Assembly: GCF_029233945.1 (NCBI RefSeq)
Contig: NZ_JARGOQ010000031.1
Location: 1-44,777 of the forward strand
Reading direction: 5' to 3'
Length of the DNA stretch: 44,777 bases
Origin: Sneathiella sp.
Lineage (GTDB): Bacteria; Pseudomonadota; Alphaproteobacteria; Sneathiellales; Sneathiellaceae
The notes beneath the pieces were generated by a model. It was not told the DNA's origin and made no database searches. It worked only from the letters and a program-made list of their open reading frames with translations. Position 1 is the stretch's first letter, and every line of letters starts with the position of its first letter. A program made the position numbers and the translations under genes. Positions 18,561 through 26,440 of the stretch are shown piece after piece.

Positions 18561-19304
18561 ATGTTGGAAATCAAAGATTTACATGCCACAGTTGGGGATA
18601 AGGAAATCCTGAAAGGCATCAATCTCACCATCAAGGCAGGCGAGATTCATGCGGTCATGGGGCCGAACGGCGCCGGCAAGTCAACGCTATCTTACGTTCT
18701 CGCGGGCCGCGAGGGCTATGAGGTGACTTCAGGCGACGTCCTCTACAAGGGCGAGAACCTGCTCGACCTCTCTCCCGATGAGCGGGCTTGCCGCGGCATT
18801 TTCCTCGCCTTTCAGTATCCGGTGGAAATTCCGGGCGTTGCCTCGGCGACTTTTCTCAAGACCGCCTATAACGCGCAGCGGAAATTTCGCGGCGAGAGCG
18901 AGGTTGACGCGATGGAGTTCCTGAAACTCGTGCGCGAGAAAACGAAAGAGCTCGACATCAAGGACGATATGCTGAAACGCGCCGTCAATGTCGGTTTTTC
19001 GGGTGGCGAGAAGAAGCGCAACGAAGTGTTGCAAATGTCGCTCTTGGAACCTGATTTAATGCTGCTCGACGAGACCGACAGCGGCCTTGATATCGATGCG
19101 CTTAAAATCGCGGCGGACGGTGTCAATCGCCTGCGCAGCCCCGAACGCGCCGGGCTGATCATCACCCATTACCAGCGGCTCCTCGATTATATCGTGCCCG
19201 ATTTCGTGCATGTGCTGGCCGATGGCAAGATCGTCAAATCCGGCGACAAGAGCCTCGCACTGGAACTCGAAGAAAAAGGCTACGCCGCCCTCAGTGCGGC
19301 GTGA
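18561..19304 (+). CDS. sufC: Fe-S assembly ATPase SufC
   Basis: SufC is the ABC-type ATPase that drives the conformational change of SufB-SufD. In 247 residues it shows Walker [10 protein letters not shown], an unusual SufC-type signature ([14 protein letters not shown]) and Walker [13 protein letters not shown] with the SufC-specific Glu-Thr-Asp-Ser-Gly sequence. A good AAGGAAAG ribosome site precedes the ATG. sufD begins just downstream. Confidence 0.97.
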   Translation: MLEIKDLHATVGDKEILKGINLTIKAGEIHAVMGPNGAGKSTLSYVLAGREGYEVTSGDVLYKGENLLDLSPDERACRGIFLAFQYPVEIPGVASATFLKTAYNAQRKFRGESEVDAMEFLKLVREKTKELDIKDDMLKRAVNVGFSGGEKKRNEVLQMSLLEPDLMLLDETDSGLDIDALKIAADGVNRLRSPERAGLIITHYQRLLDYIVPDFVHVLADGKIVKSGDKSLALELEEKGYAALSAA

Positions 19305-19314
19305 TCGGGAATTG

Positions 19315-20610
19315 ATGAGGAACATGAAGAACTTGACGCCTTTAGCTCAGACATACCTTGACCGCTTCGACGCGGCGCGGCGCTCCCTGCCCGGCCATGC
19401 GAGCCCGGCGGTGACGGCGTTGCGCGAGTCCGGCCTTGCGCGCTTCAAGGCGCTCGATTTTCCGGGCCGCAAGGTCGAGGAATGGCGCTTCACCAACCTC
19501 TCCCCGCTGACCAAGGGGATTGAGGCGATGGAAGCACCCGCGACCTCCCTTCCCGTGGCGGAATTCAAAACGCCGCATGTGATGACCTTTATCAATGGCC
19601 GGTTCTCTCATGCAAACAGCGCACTTGGTGAACTCCCCAAAGGGCTCACGCTGACATCCTTCGCAAGCGAACTCGATGCGGGGAATAGTACTCTGCTGGA
19701 AAGCGATGCCGAGGACAGCCGCGCCGTGGTTGCGCTCAACACTGCTTTTATGGAAGACGGCTTTGTGCTGACGGCGGCGGAAAATACCACGCTCGATACG
19801 TCGATCCTGATCCGCTTTGTCAGTCTTGACGGAACCGCCGACAATGCCCGCCATATGCGCAATATTATCCGCCTTGGAAAAAATGCCACGGTGACCCTGC
19901 TGGAAGAGCATGCGGGCGCCGACGGCCATGCCTATTTCGCCAATCCGGTCACCGATATCGCGCTTGAAGAGGGCGCGCGGCTCAACCACTATAAATTCCA
20001 GGCGGAAAGCAACACGGCCTTTCATCTCGCCACGACGGATTGCGAGGTTCCGGCAGGCGCTCATTACGAGAATTTCAGCCTCTCCACCGGTGCGCGGCTG
20101 TCGCGCAACGAGATCACCACCCGGATTACCGGCGACAAGGCCTTGAGCAGTCTTAACGGCGCCTACCTGATCCGGGGGCACCAGCATTGCGACACCACCA
20201 CGATCACCCGCCATCTGGTGCCGGAAAATGAAAGCAAGCAGGTCTACAAGGGCATCCTCGATGACGACGCGCAAGGCGTCTTTCAGGGCAAGATCCAGAT
20301 TGTGCCGGATGCGCAGAAGGTTTCCGGCGATCAGTTGAGCCGGGCACTTCTCTTGTCTGACCGGGCGTCCGTCGCGGTCAAGCCGGAGCTTGAAATCCAT
20401 GCCGACGATGTCAAATGCAGCCACGGCGCTTCAAGCGGCGAGCTGGATGAGGACGCACTCTTTTACCTGCAGTCGCGCGGGATCGACGGGAAGACGGCGC
20501 GCAAGATGCTGATCGACGCCTTCCTCGCCGATGTGCTCGACGAAATCACCGATGAGGCCGTGCGCAGCTTTTTTGCCGCCATCACCGCCCGCTGGATGGA
20601 GGAGGTCTAG
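19315..20610 (+). CDS. sufD: Fe-S cluster assembly protein SufD
   Basis: SufD is the SufB paralogue that completes the SufBC2D scaffold and helps iron entry. The protein of 431 residues has the SufD N-terminal helical part (KVEEWRFTNL is the classic motif), a right-handed beta-helix in the middle and the C-terminal SRGIDGKTARKMLIDAFLADV. The ATG at 19315 lies 10 bp after the sufC stop; an ATG at 19324 is an equally possible start. The alternative upstream frame reading into sufC is not coding. Confidence 0.95.
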   Translation: MRNMKNLTPLAQTYLDRFDAARRSLPGHASPAVTALRESGLARFKALDFPGRKVEEWRFTNLSPLTKGIEAMEAPATSLPVAEFKTPHVMTFINGRFSHANSALGELPKGLTLTSFASELDAGNSTLLESDAEDSRAVVALNTAFMEDGFVLTAAENTTLDTSILIRFVSLDGTADNARHMRNIIRLGKNATVTLLEEHAGADGHAYFANPVTDIALEEGARLNHYKFQAESNTAFHLATTDCEVPAGAHYENFSLSTGARLSRNEITTRITGDKALSSLNGAYLIRGHQHCDTTTITRHLVPENESKQVYKGILDDDAQGVFQGKIQIVPDAQKVSGDQLSRALLLSDRASVAVKPELEIHADDVKCSHGASSGELDEDALFYLQSRGIDGKTARKMLIDAFLADVLDEITDEAVRSFFAAITARWMEEV

Positions 20611-20613
20611 GCC

Positions 20614-21846
20614 ATGAATGACATGACAACCTTCGATGTCGAGAAAATCCGCCGCGATTTCCCGATTTTTGCGCGCGAAGTGCATGGCAAGCCCCTCGCC
20701 TTCCTCGATAGCGGCGCCTCGGCGCAGAAGCCGCAGGTGGTGATCGACACCATGCGACGCGCCTATCTGGAGACTTATGCCAATGTCCATCGCGGCGTGC
20801 ATTACCTGAGCCAGGTCTCGACCGAGCTTTATGAGGGCGCGCGGGAGACGATCCGCGCCCATATGAATGCGGCGAGCGTCGAAGAAATCATTTTCACCAA
20901 GAACGCCACCGAGAGCATCAATCTGGTGGCCAACAGCTATGGCTGGGCGAATTTGAAGCCGGGCGACGAGATTATCCTCTCCACGCTAGAGCATCATTCG
21001 AACATTGTGCCCTGGCAGCTGATCGCCGAGAAAACCGGCGCGGTGGTCAAGGCCGTGCCCATCGATGCGCATGGCGAGTTTATGCTCGATAAATATCTCG
21101 ATATGCTGGGGCCCAAGACGAAGATCGTCGCCGTCACCCATATCTCCAACGCCATCGGCACGATCACGCCGGTGAAAGAGATCATCGACGCCGCCCATGA
21201 CGCAGGCGCGGTGGTGCTGATCGACGGATCACAGGCCGCGCCGCATATGAAGCTCGACATGCAGGCGCTGGATGCGGATTTCTATGTTTTCACCGGCCAT
21301 AAGGTCTTCGGCCCCACGGGCATCGGCGTGCTCTATGGCAAGGCGGAGATGTTGGAGGCCTTGCCGCCCTTCCTCGGTGGCGGCGACATGATCGAGCGCG
21401 TGACCTTCGCGAAAACGACCTACGCCAAGGGCCATAGCAAGTTCGAGGCAGGCACGCCGCCGATCGTACAGGCCATCGGGCTTGGCGCGGCAATCGATTA
21501 TGTGAACGCCATCGGCTTCGAGAAGATTGGTGCCCATGAACAGGCCCTGCTCGCCTATGCCACCGAACAGCTTCAGTCTATCAACAGCCTGCGCATTATC
21601 GGACAGGCCAAGCATAAGGCGGCGATCATTTCTTTCACCCTCGATGGCGTGCATCCCCATGATATCGGCACCATCGTCGATCGCGGCGGCGTCGCCATCC
21701 GGGTCGGCCATCATTGCGCCCAGCCCTTGATGGATCATTTCGACGTGGCCGCGACGGCCCGCGCCTCAATGGCGCTTTACAACAACCGCGCCGATGTCGA
21801 CGCCCTTGTCGCCTCGGTGAAATCGGTACAGGAGATTTTCGGCTGA
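20614..21846 (+). CDS. sufS: SufS-type cysteine desulfurase
   Basis: SufS is a pyridoxal-phosphate enzyme that removes sulfur from cysteine as a persulfide for cluster assembly. The 410-residue sequence has the PLP lysine in TGHKVFGPTGIG and the active-site cysteine in RVGHHCAQPLM near the C-terminus, of group II desulfurase type. His and Asp PLP contacts are seen in THISNAIGT and VLIDGSQAAPH. It starts 3 bp after sufD and its stop overlaps the sufU start by one base. Confidence 0.96.
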   Translation: MNDMTTFDVEKIRRDFPIFAREVHGKPLAFLDSGASAQKPQVVIDTMRRAYLETYANVHRGVHYLSQVSTELYEGARETIRAHMNAASVEEIIFTKNATESINLVANSYGWANLKPGDEIILSTLEHHSNIVPWQLIAEKTGAVVKAVPIDAHGEFMLDKYLDMLGPKTKIVAVTHISNAIGTITPVKEIIDAAHDAGAVVLIDGSQAAPHMKLDMQALDADFYVFTGHKVFGPTGIGVLYGKAEMLEALPPFLGGGDMIERVTFAKTTYAKGHSKFEAGTPPIVQAIGLGAAIDYVNAIGFEKIGAHEQALLAYATEQLQSINSLRIIGQAKHKAAIISFTLDGVHPHDIGTIVDRGGVAIRVGHHCAQPLMDHFDVAATARASMALYNNRADVDALVASVKSVQEIFG

Positions 21847-22301
21847 TGATGGATGACTTGAGAGAATTATATCAGGAAGTGATCCTCGATCATTCGAAGA
21901 ACCCGCGCAACTTCCGGCACCCTGCGGATGCGAACCATGAGGCGCATGGCTATAACCCGCTCTGCGGCGATACGGTGAATGTCTATCTCAAGATGGGTCA
22001 TAACGGCCTGATCGAGGATGCCGCGTTCGAGGGCAAGGGCTGCGCCATCTCCCTCGCCTCCGCCTCGATGATGACGGATATCATCAAGGGCAAGACGGAA
22101 ACGCAGGCGAAAGAGATTTTCGCGGGCTTTCAGAAGCTCGTCAAGGGCGAGGAAAACGAGTTTGACGCGGGCGAGGATACGGAACGGCTGATGATGCTGG
22201 CCGGGGTGAAGGAATTCCCCATGCGCGTCAAATGCGCGACGCTTGCCTGGCATGCCATGAGTTCGGCCATGGACGACAAGCCGGAAATTTCGACGGAGTA
22301 A
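21846..22301 (+). CDS. sufU: SufU-type Fe-S assembly / sulfur transfer protein
   Basis: A 151-residue SufU/IscU-fold protein that accepts sulfur from SufS (SufU uses bound zinc to open the SufS active site). Three conserved cysteines are visible, in YNPLCGDTVNV, GKGCAISLASASMM and VKCATLAWHAM, and there is the GEENEFDAGEDTERLMMLAGVKEFP insertion typical of SufU. The start overlaps the sufS stop as TGATG, giving MMDDLRELYQEVI. No sufE is seen in the operon, so SufU probably fills that role. Confidence 0.9.
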   Translation: MMDDLRELYQEVILDHSKNPRNFRHPADANHEAHGYNPLCGDTVNVYLKMGHNGLIEDAAFEGKGCAISLASASMMTDIIKGKTETQAKEIFAGFQKLVKGEENEFDAGEDTERLMMLAGVKEFPMRVKCATLAWHAMSSAMDDKPEISTE

Positions 22302-22304
22302 GCG

Positions 22305-22673
22305 ATGACTGCGATTGATAAAATTGAACGCCCCGTTGCCACCGGCCCCTTTGAGGAAGGCACGACGGGTTCCCCACTTGAAGAGCCCGTCGTTGCGGCC
22401 CTGCGGGAGGTGTATGACCCGGAAATTCCGGTCAATATCTTCGATCTCGGCCTGATCTATGTGGTTGATATCGCGGAGGATGGCGATGTTTTCGTCGGCA
22501 TGACCCTGACCGCGCCGGGCTGTCCTGTCGCCGGGGAAATCCCGATCTGGGTCCGCGATGCGGTCCTCCCCGTTGAGGGCGTGAAGAATGTCGAGGTTGA
22601 AATCCTGTGGGATCCGCCGTGGAATCCTGATAATATGTCGGATGCGGCGAAGCTTGACCTTGGAATGTTTTAA
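22305..22673 (+). CDS. sufT: SUF-associated DUF59 (MIP18-like) protein SufT
   Basis: A 122-residue DUF59/MIP18-family protein, the SUF operon member that helps Fe-S protein maturation, probably by supporting late cluster transfer. The conserved core is EVYDPEIPVNIFDLGLIY, followed by MTLTAPGCPVA with its Cys, and LWDPPWNPDNMSD. About 25 N-terminal residues are extra. It starts 3 bp after sufU and is followed by sufA after about 30 bp. Confidence 0.88.
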   Translation: MTAIDKIERPVATGPFEEGTTGSPLEEPVVAALREVYDPEIPVNIFDLGLIYVVDIAEDGDVFVGMTLTAPGCPVAGEIPIWVRDAVLPVEGVKNVEVEILWDPPWNPDNMSDAAKLDLGMF

Positions 22674-22705
22674 GGGCGTTACTATATTAATAGTACAGGT
22701 GATAT

Positions 22706-23044
22706 ATGACTGATACGCAAATTATGACAATGACAGATCGTGCCGCCGCGCGGGTTAAGTCGCTGCTCGGCAAGGCATCTGAAAAGCCTCTCGGCCTTCG
22801 CATCGGGATTACCAATACCGGTTGCAATGGCCTCAGCTATACCATGGACTATGCCTCCGACCAGAAACCGGACGATGCCATCGTGGATACGGGCGATATT
22901 ACCCTGCTGATCGACCATGACGCCGTGCAGTTTGTTGCAGGCACGGAGATGGACTGGCTCGAAGAAGGCATGCAATCGCGCTTCACCTTCGAGAATCCCA
23001 ACGAAAAAGGCCGCTGCGGCTGCGGATCGTCCTTCCACGTCTGA
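22706..23044 (+). CDS. sufA: A-type Fe-S carrier SufA
   Basis: A 112-residue A-type carrier that takes assembled clusters to client proteins. The three conserved ligand cysteines are present as GCNGLSY and the C-terminal GRCGCGSSF. The N-terminal MTMTDRAAARVKSLL and the core LRIGITNTGCNG are diagnostic of the SufA/IscA family. It is the last intact gene of the suf operon; a pseudogene follows. Confidence 0.94.
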   Translation: MTDTQIMTMTDRAAARVKSLLGKASEKPLGLRIGITNTGCNGLSYTMDYASDQKPDDAIVDTGDITLLIDHDAVQFVAGTEMDWLEEGMQSRFTFENPNEKGRCGCGSSFHV

Positions 23045-23054
23045 TTGTTTGGCT

Positions 23055-23487
23055 ATGGCCCCGATTCTTCTCCGGGCATGCCTTGTGGCTCTCTTTTGGG
23101 GGTTGCTCCCTCATATTTCTTGAAAACTCTCCGTCAGAGGCGGCAGAAGTACACGATCAGTATGGTTATCACCATATGGATGCGCCGAAGGTCTCTTAAA
23201 TAATCGAAGCTTCACCCTAAGTAATCATTCTGGATATCCGCACGCGCTCCGAATTTAACGAAGGTCATCTCAAGAACGCCATCAATATCGACTATTACGT
23301 GCCCGGTTTTGACGCGCAGATTGCCGCGCTTGATACTCACTCAAGCTATGTCCTGCATTGCCGTTCAGGTGGAAGAAGCGCCAAGACCCTATCCGCTTTA
23401 CGGGAAAATAATCTTAGCCGTGCGATCCATTTCAAGGGCGGCATCATCACCTGGACTGAGGCCGATCTTCCCCTGTTTCGGAACTAG
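23055..23487 (+). pseudogene. Periplasmic rhodanese-like protein, inactivated
   Basis: A decayed gene just after sufA. A signal-peptide-like start (ATG at 23055, MAPILLRACLVALFWGLL) stops at 23121 in one frame. The adjacent frame then continues through HDQYGYHHMDAPKVS, a TAA at 23197, IIEASP, a second TAA at 23218, and an intact rhodanese domain (VIILDIRTRSEFNEGHLKNA to the end). The active-site loop CRSGGRS is preserved. So one frameshift and two in-frame stops separate signal peptide and domain. Rhodaneses move sulfur from thiosulfate or persulfides. The domain part might still be translated from an internal start, but no proper start with a ribosome site is seen. Confidence 0.72.
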
Positions 23488-23695
23488 AGTGCATCTCGAA
23501 AATTTGCTTTTATTTGACAATAATAAGCAGTAATTAATAATATTAAAGGTCGGCCTAAAACCCAAAATAAATCAATAAAATCATTGATTTGAATCAAATT
23601 AGAGCCCTTAATTTCCCCTAAGTTTATGACGGCTATTGAAAATTGACGACCAACAACAAGAATGATTTTCGGGGCCAGGATAAGGGGGTAACAGG
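23488..23695. promoter_or_regulatory. AT-rich leader region upstream of bacteriohemerythrin
   Basis: A gap of 208 bp, AT-rich in its first half, with an FNR-type box (listed separately) and no recognisable ORF. Promoter elements for the bacteriohemerythrin gene should lie here. No terminator was seen for the suf operon or for the rhodanese remnant. Confidence 0.4.
23584..23597. promoter_or_regulatory. FNR/FixK-type binding site
   Basis: TTGAT-TTGA-ATCAA is an exact match to the FNR-family dyad TTGAT-N4-ATCAA, about 100 bp upstream of the bacteriohemerythrin start. It would place this oxygen-binding protein under an oxygen-sensing CRP/FNR-family regulator such as FnrL or FixK. The exact transcription start is not known. 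Confidence 0.65.
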
Positions 23696-24112
23696 GTGGA
23701 TAAGTTTGATTGGCTCGAAAGCTTTGAATTGGGAATAGAGGAGGTCGATGAAGATCATCGCGGTATGCTGGCGCTTATGAAAAAAATTGAAGGTGCCGCA
23801 GATAATGAATCCTACGATCTCTGCAATGAACTCCTTGAGGAACTGCTTGCCTTCACGATCGCCCATTTCAAGCGGGAAGAGCAAATGCTGGAGGACGTGG
23901 GATATCCGAATGTCGACCTTCACAAGGACTATCACCAGGAGTTGCTGGCGCGGGCGAAATCCGTCATGTCGGTCTGTCAGGATATCAAATCAAAGGATAA
24001 TCTGAAGGAATGCTGCTATGAGATGTTCAGCTTTCTGGTCGACGACGTCGTGACCGGTGATTTGAAGTTCAAATCCTATCTGGAGGATAAGGGCCTGATC
24101 AAGCGCCCTTGA
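23696..24112 (+). CDS. Bacteriohemerythrin
   Basis: A 138-residue hemerythrin-like non-heme di-iron protein that reversibly binds O2, used for oxygen delivery or sensing. It starts with GTG and reads WLESFELGIEEVDEDHRGML at the N-terminus, with the first iron His in DEDH. Further ligands are in FTIAHFKREEQML (His and Glu), LHKDYH (His pair) and the C-terminal VVTGDLKFKSYL (Asp). All ligand positions of the four-helix bundle appear to be kept. The upstream FNR box suggests induction at low oxygen. No fused domain is present, so it is a stand-alone carrier rather than a chemoreceptor. Confidence 0.92.
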   Translation: MDKFDWLESFELGIEEVDEDHRGMLALMKKIEGAADNESYDLCNELLEELLAFTIAHFKREEQMLEDVGYPNVDLHKDYHQELLARAKSVMSVCQDIKSKDNLKECCYEMFSFLVDDVVTGDLKFKSYLEDKGLIKRP

Positions 24113-24214
24113 CCGCAAATACCCACATTTTGCCCCAATATCAGAGCATTCGTGACACAACTGCTATATATTGCTACCCTTTTTGTTGAGATAACGACGA
24201 AGGAAAGCAGGAAT

Positions 24215-25504
24215 ATGCAGGATCATTATGGCAACGAGGTGAGTACCGGATCACGCGCGGCACTTGATGCCTATGTTGAGGGGGTGGATCTTTTTCTGGC
24301 GGCTGAGGCCGGTGCCGGCACGGCGTTTGAGCGCGCGATTGCCCATGATCCGTCTTTTGCGCTTGCCCATGCCGCCCTCGCCCGCCATCACCAGATGTAT
24401 GCGGAACCGATGGAGGCGGTGAAATCGATGATCTCCGCGCGGGAGCTTGGGGCGGGATATACGGTGCGAGAGCAGTCCCATGTCGCCATTATCGGGCATC
24501 TGATCGATGGCAACGGCGCGCGCGCCTATCGGGACATCAAAACGCATATTCAGGATTACCCCCGCGATATGCTCACCCTGCAACCCTGCGCCGGCGTATT
24601 CAGCCTGATCGCCTTCAGCGGTCGGGCGTCACGCGAAGCGGAGACGTTCGCCTTTTTCGATCACCTCAAGGGCGCTTTCGATCAGGACTGGTGGTTCGAT
24701 TGCGTCTATGGCTTTGCCCTGACCGAACTCGGTCGCCTGAGCGAGGCCGAACCGATTGTGGAGCGGGCCTACAACGCCAATCCGGCCAACGCCAATGCCG
24801 CGCATTACAAGGCGCATTACCTCTACGAGGCGGGGGAGCATGCGGCGGGCCGGGACTTCGTGCACGACTGGCTAACGGGTTATGACCGGGCGGGCCTGAT
24901 GCATTGCCATATCAGTTGGCATGATGCGCTCTGGGCGGTGGAGCTGGGGGAGATAGACGCCGCCTGGTCCGTGATTGAAGAGGCCGTCCGGCCCGGCGCC
25001 GCCTGGGGTCCGCCGATCAATGTCCTGACCGATATGGTGTCCTTCCTGTTCCGCGCGGAACTGGCAGGCCTCCCCCGGAAGGAGGCGCTGTGGCGCGAAA
25101 TAAGCGACTATGCCTGCATTCACTTCCCCGAGCCCGGCGTGAGCTTTGCCGATGCCCATGCGGCGCTCGCCCATGCCATGGCGGGCCATGATATGGCGCT
25201 CCAGAAACTGCGTGAGACAACATCCGGCTATGCGGCGGATCAGGTGCGCGCCCTTGCCCGTGTTTTCAGCGCCGCCGCCGACGACGACTGGCAGGCCGCG
25301 ATTGACGGCCTTCTCCCGCTGATGAGCCGTCATGAACGGCTGGGTGGCAGCAATGCGCAGCGCGATCTGATCGAATTCACGCTTCTCCATGCGCTTCTTA
25401 AGCTCGGCAAGACGGAGGAAGCAACCCGCCTTTTCGCCATGCGCCGCCCGCTCCTCGCAAAAGACGGTCTGCCCGCTTCGGTCTTTTCAAAGGCGGCGGC
25501 CTGA
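24215..25504 (+). CDS. TPR protein, TTC38-like
   Basis: A 429-residue tetratricopeptide-repeat protein of the TTC38-like type found in many proteobacteria, whose function is not established. Helical repeats are visible throughout (AFERAIAHDPSFALAHAALA, AEPIVERAYNANPANANAAH), with a conserved HCHISWHDALW segment in the middle that is characteristic of the family. It is probably cytoplasmic; no signal peptide is seen. The ATG at 24215 follows an AGGAAAG ribosome site; an earlier in-frame start would add 21 non-conserved residues. It is convergent with the CDF-like gene. Confidence 0.8.
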   Translation: MQDHYGNEVSTGSRAALDAYVEGVDLFLAAEAGAGTAFERAIAHDPSFALAHAALARHHQMYAEPMEAVKSMISARELGAGYTVREQSHVAIIGHLIDGNGARAYRDIKTHIQDYPRDMLTLQPCAGVFSLIAFSGRASREAETFAFFDHLKGAFDQDWWFDCVYGFALTELGRLSEAEPIVERAYNANPANANAAHYKAHYLYEAGEHAAGRDFVHDWLTGYDRAGLMHCHISWHDALWAVELGEIDAAWSVIEEAVRPGAAWGPPINVLTDMVSFLFRAELAGLPRKEALWREISDYACIHFPEPGVSFADAHAALAHAMAGHDMALQKLRETTSGYAADQVRALARVFSAAADDDWQAAIDGLLPLMSRHERLGGSNAQRDLIEFTLLHALLKLGKTEEATRLFAMRRPLLAKDGLPASVFSKAAA

Positions 25505-25513
25505 GAAACGGGA

Positions 25514-26440
25514 TCAGGTCGTCGGGCTTTCCTCTGTCACCACGATGGAGAGATCGATCTCGCCATTGCCTCCCTTCACCGCATCGGATATCCGGATAAG
25601 CTGTGCCCGGAACTGATCGGCGGAGAGATGGCTCGCCATGGCGACGGCAATTTCCACATGATCGTTACGGCCCGACTGGCGGCTGCGGACGGCTTTGATA
25701 TCGACGGCAAGGTCGCAGGCGCCTTTCGCGGTTTCAATGATTTTTTCAAGCTTCTGGCTTGGCAGCGGCGTATCGAGCAACTGCGGAACGCTGCGCGCCG
25801 TCATCCGCACGCCGTTAAAGGTCATGAAGCAACTGACAAATCCGGCGCCGGCTGTATCCATGACCAGCGCAATCAACGGGTCGGTCGCAAGGGCCGCAAT
25901 GGTCAGGGTAATCTGGAGCACCAGCGAATTGATGAGCTTGATGGAGCGGGATTTTACCTGTGCGCGATAGATATCCGACTCATTTTTTTCCTCATTTTGG
26001 AGCATGGCATAGAGTGCGAAGAGATTGATCATGAAGTTGATGCCATTGACGATCGCCGCCGCCGCGAGCCCCAAGGGAGACGGCGCCACGTCAGTGTTGA
26101 ACAGCCGCGTAACCGTAGTGTTCAGGAACCACAGCCCGACAAGGGTGATCATCACCCCGACGATCATCACGATGAATTGTTCAAGCTTGCCAATCCCGAA
26201 TTCATAACGGTGGAACCTGTTCCGGTGGATGCCCCGCAAGATCCACAACGAATAATATTCCACTATCAGCATAAAAGAGGCGCGGACGGAATCGCCCAGC
26301 ATCGTCAGGGAACCGGACGTCAACCCGACAGTCACCTGAGCCGTCACAATCAGGCTGTCAGCTATACTGGCATAGATGATGGTCCGCTCCTGAGACATCT
26401 GCTCCGGCGTGGGGTTCCGAAATTTCACGCTTTCACCCAT
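25514..26440 (-). CDS. CDF-family-like membrane protein with degenerate metal site
   Basis: A 308-residue protein with the fold of a cation diffusion facilitator: six membrane segments, the GSLTMLGDSVRASF motif in segment 2, RYEFGIGKLEQF after segment 3 and a C-terminal cytoplasmic alpha/beta domain. CDF antiporters export Zn, Fe or Mn. Here the ligands are largely missing: the D-x3-D pair keeps only the first Asp, FGHGK is FGIGK, and the His-x3-Asp site in segment 5 is absent (INSLVLQITLT). It may be a non-metal transporter. Its ATG overlaps the stop of the HlyD-type gene upstream (TGATG), so the two are co-expressed. Confidence 0.7.
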   Translation of the reverse strand: MGESVKFRNPTPEQMSQERTIIYASIADSLIVTAQVTVGLTSGSLTMLGDSVRASFMLIVEYYSLWILRGIHRNRFHRYEFGIGKLEQFIVMIVGVMITLVGLWFLNTTVTRLFNTDVAPSPLGLAAAAIVNGINFMINLFALYAMLQNEEKNESDIYRAQVKSRSIKLINSLVLQITLTIAALATDPLIALVMDTAGAGFVSCFMTFNGVRMTARSVPQLLDTPLPSQKLEKIIETAKGACDLAVDIKAVRSRQSGRNDHVEIAVAMASHLSADQFRAQLIRISDAVKGGNGEIDLSIVVTEESPTT

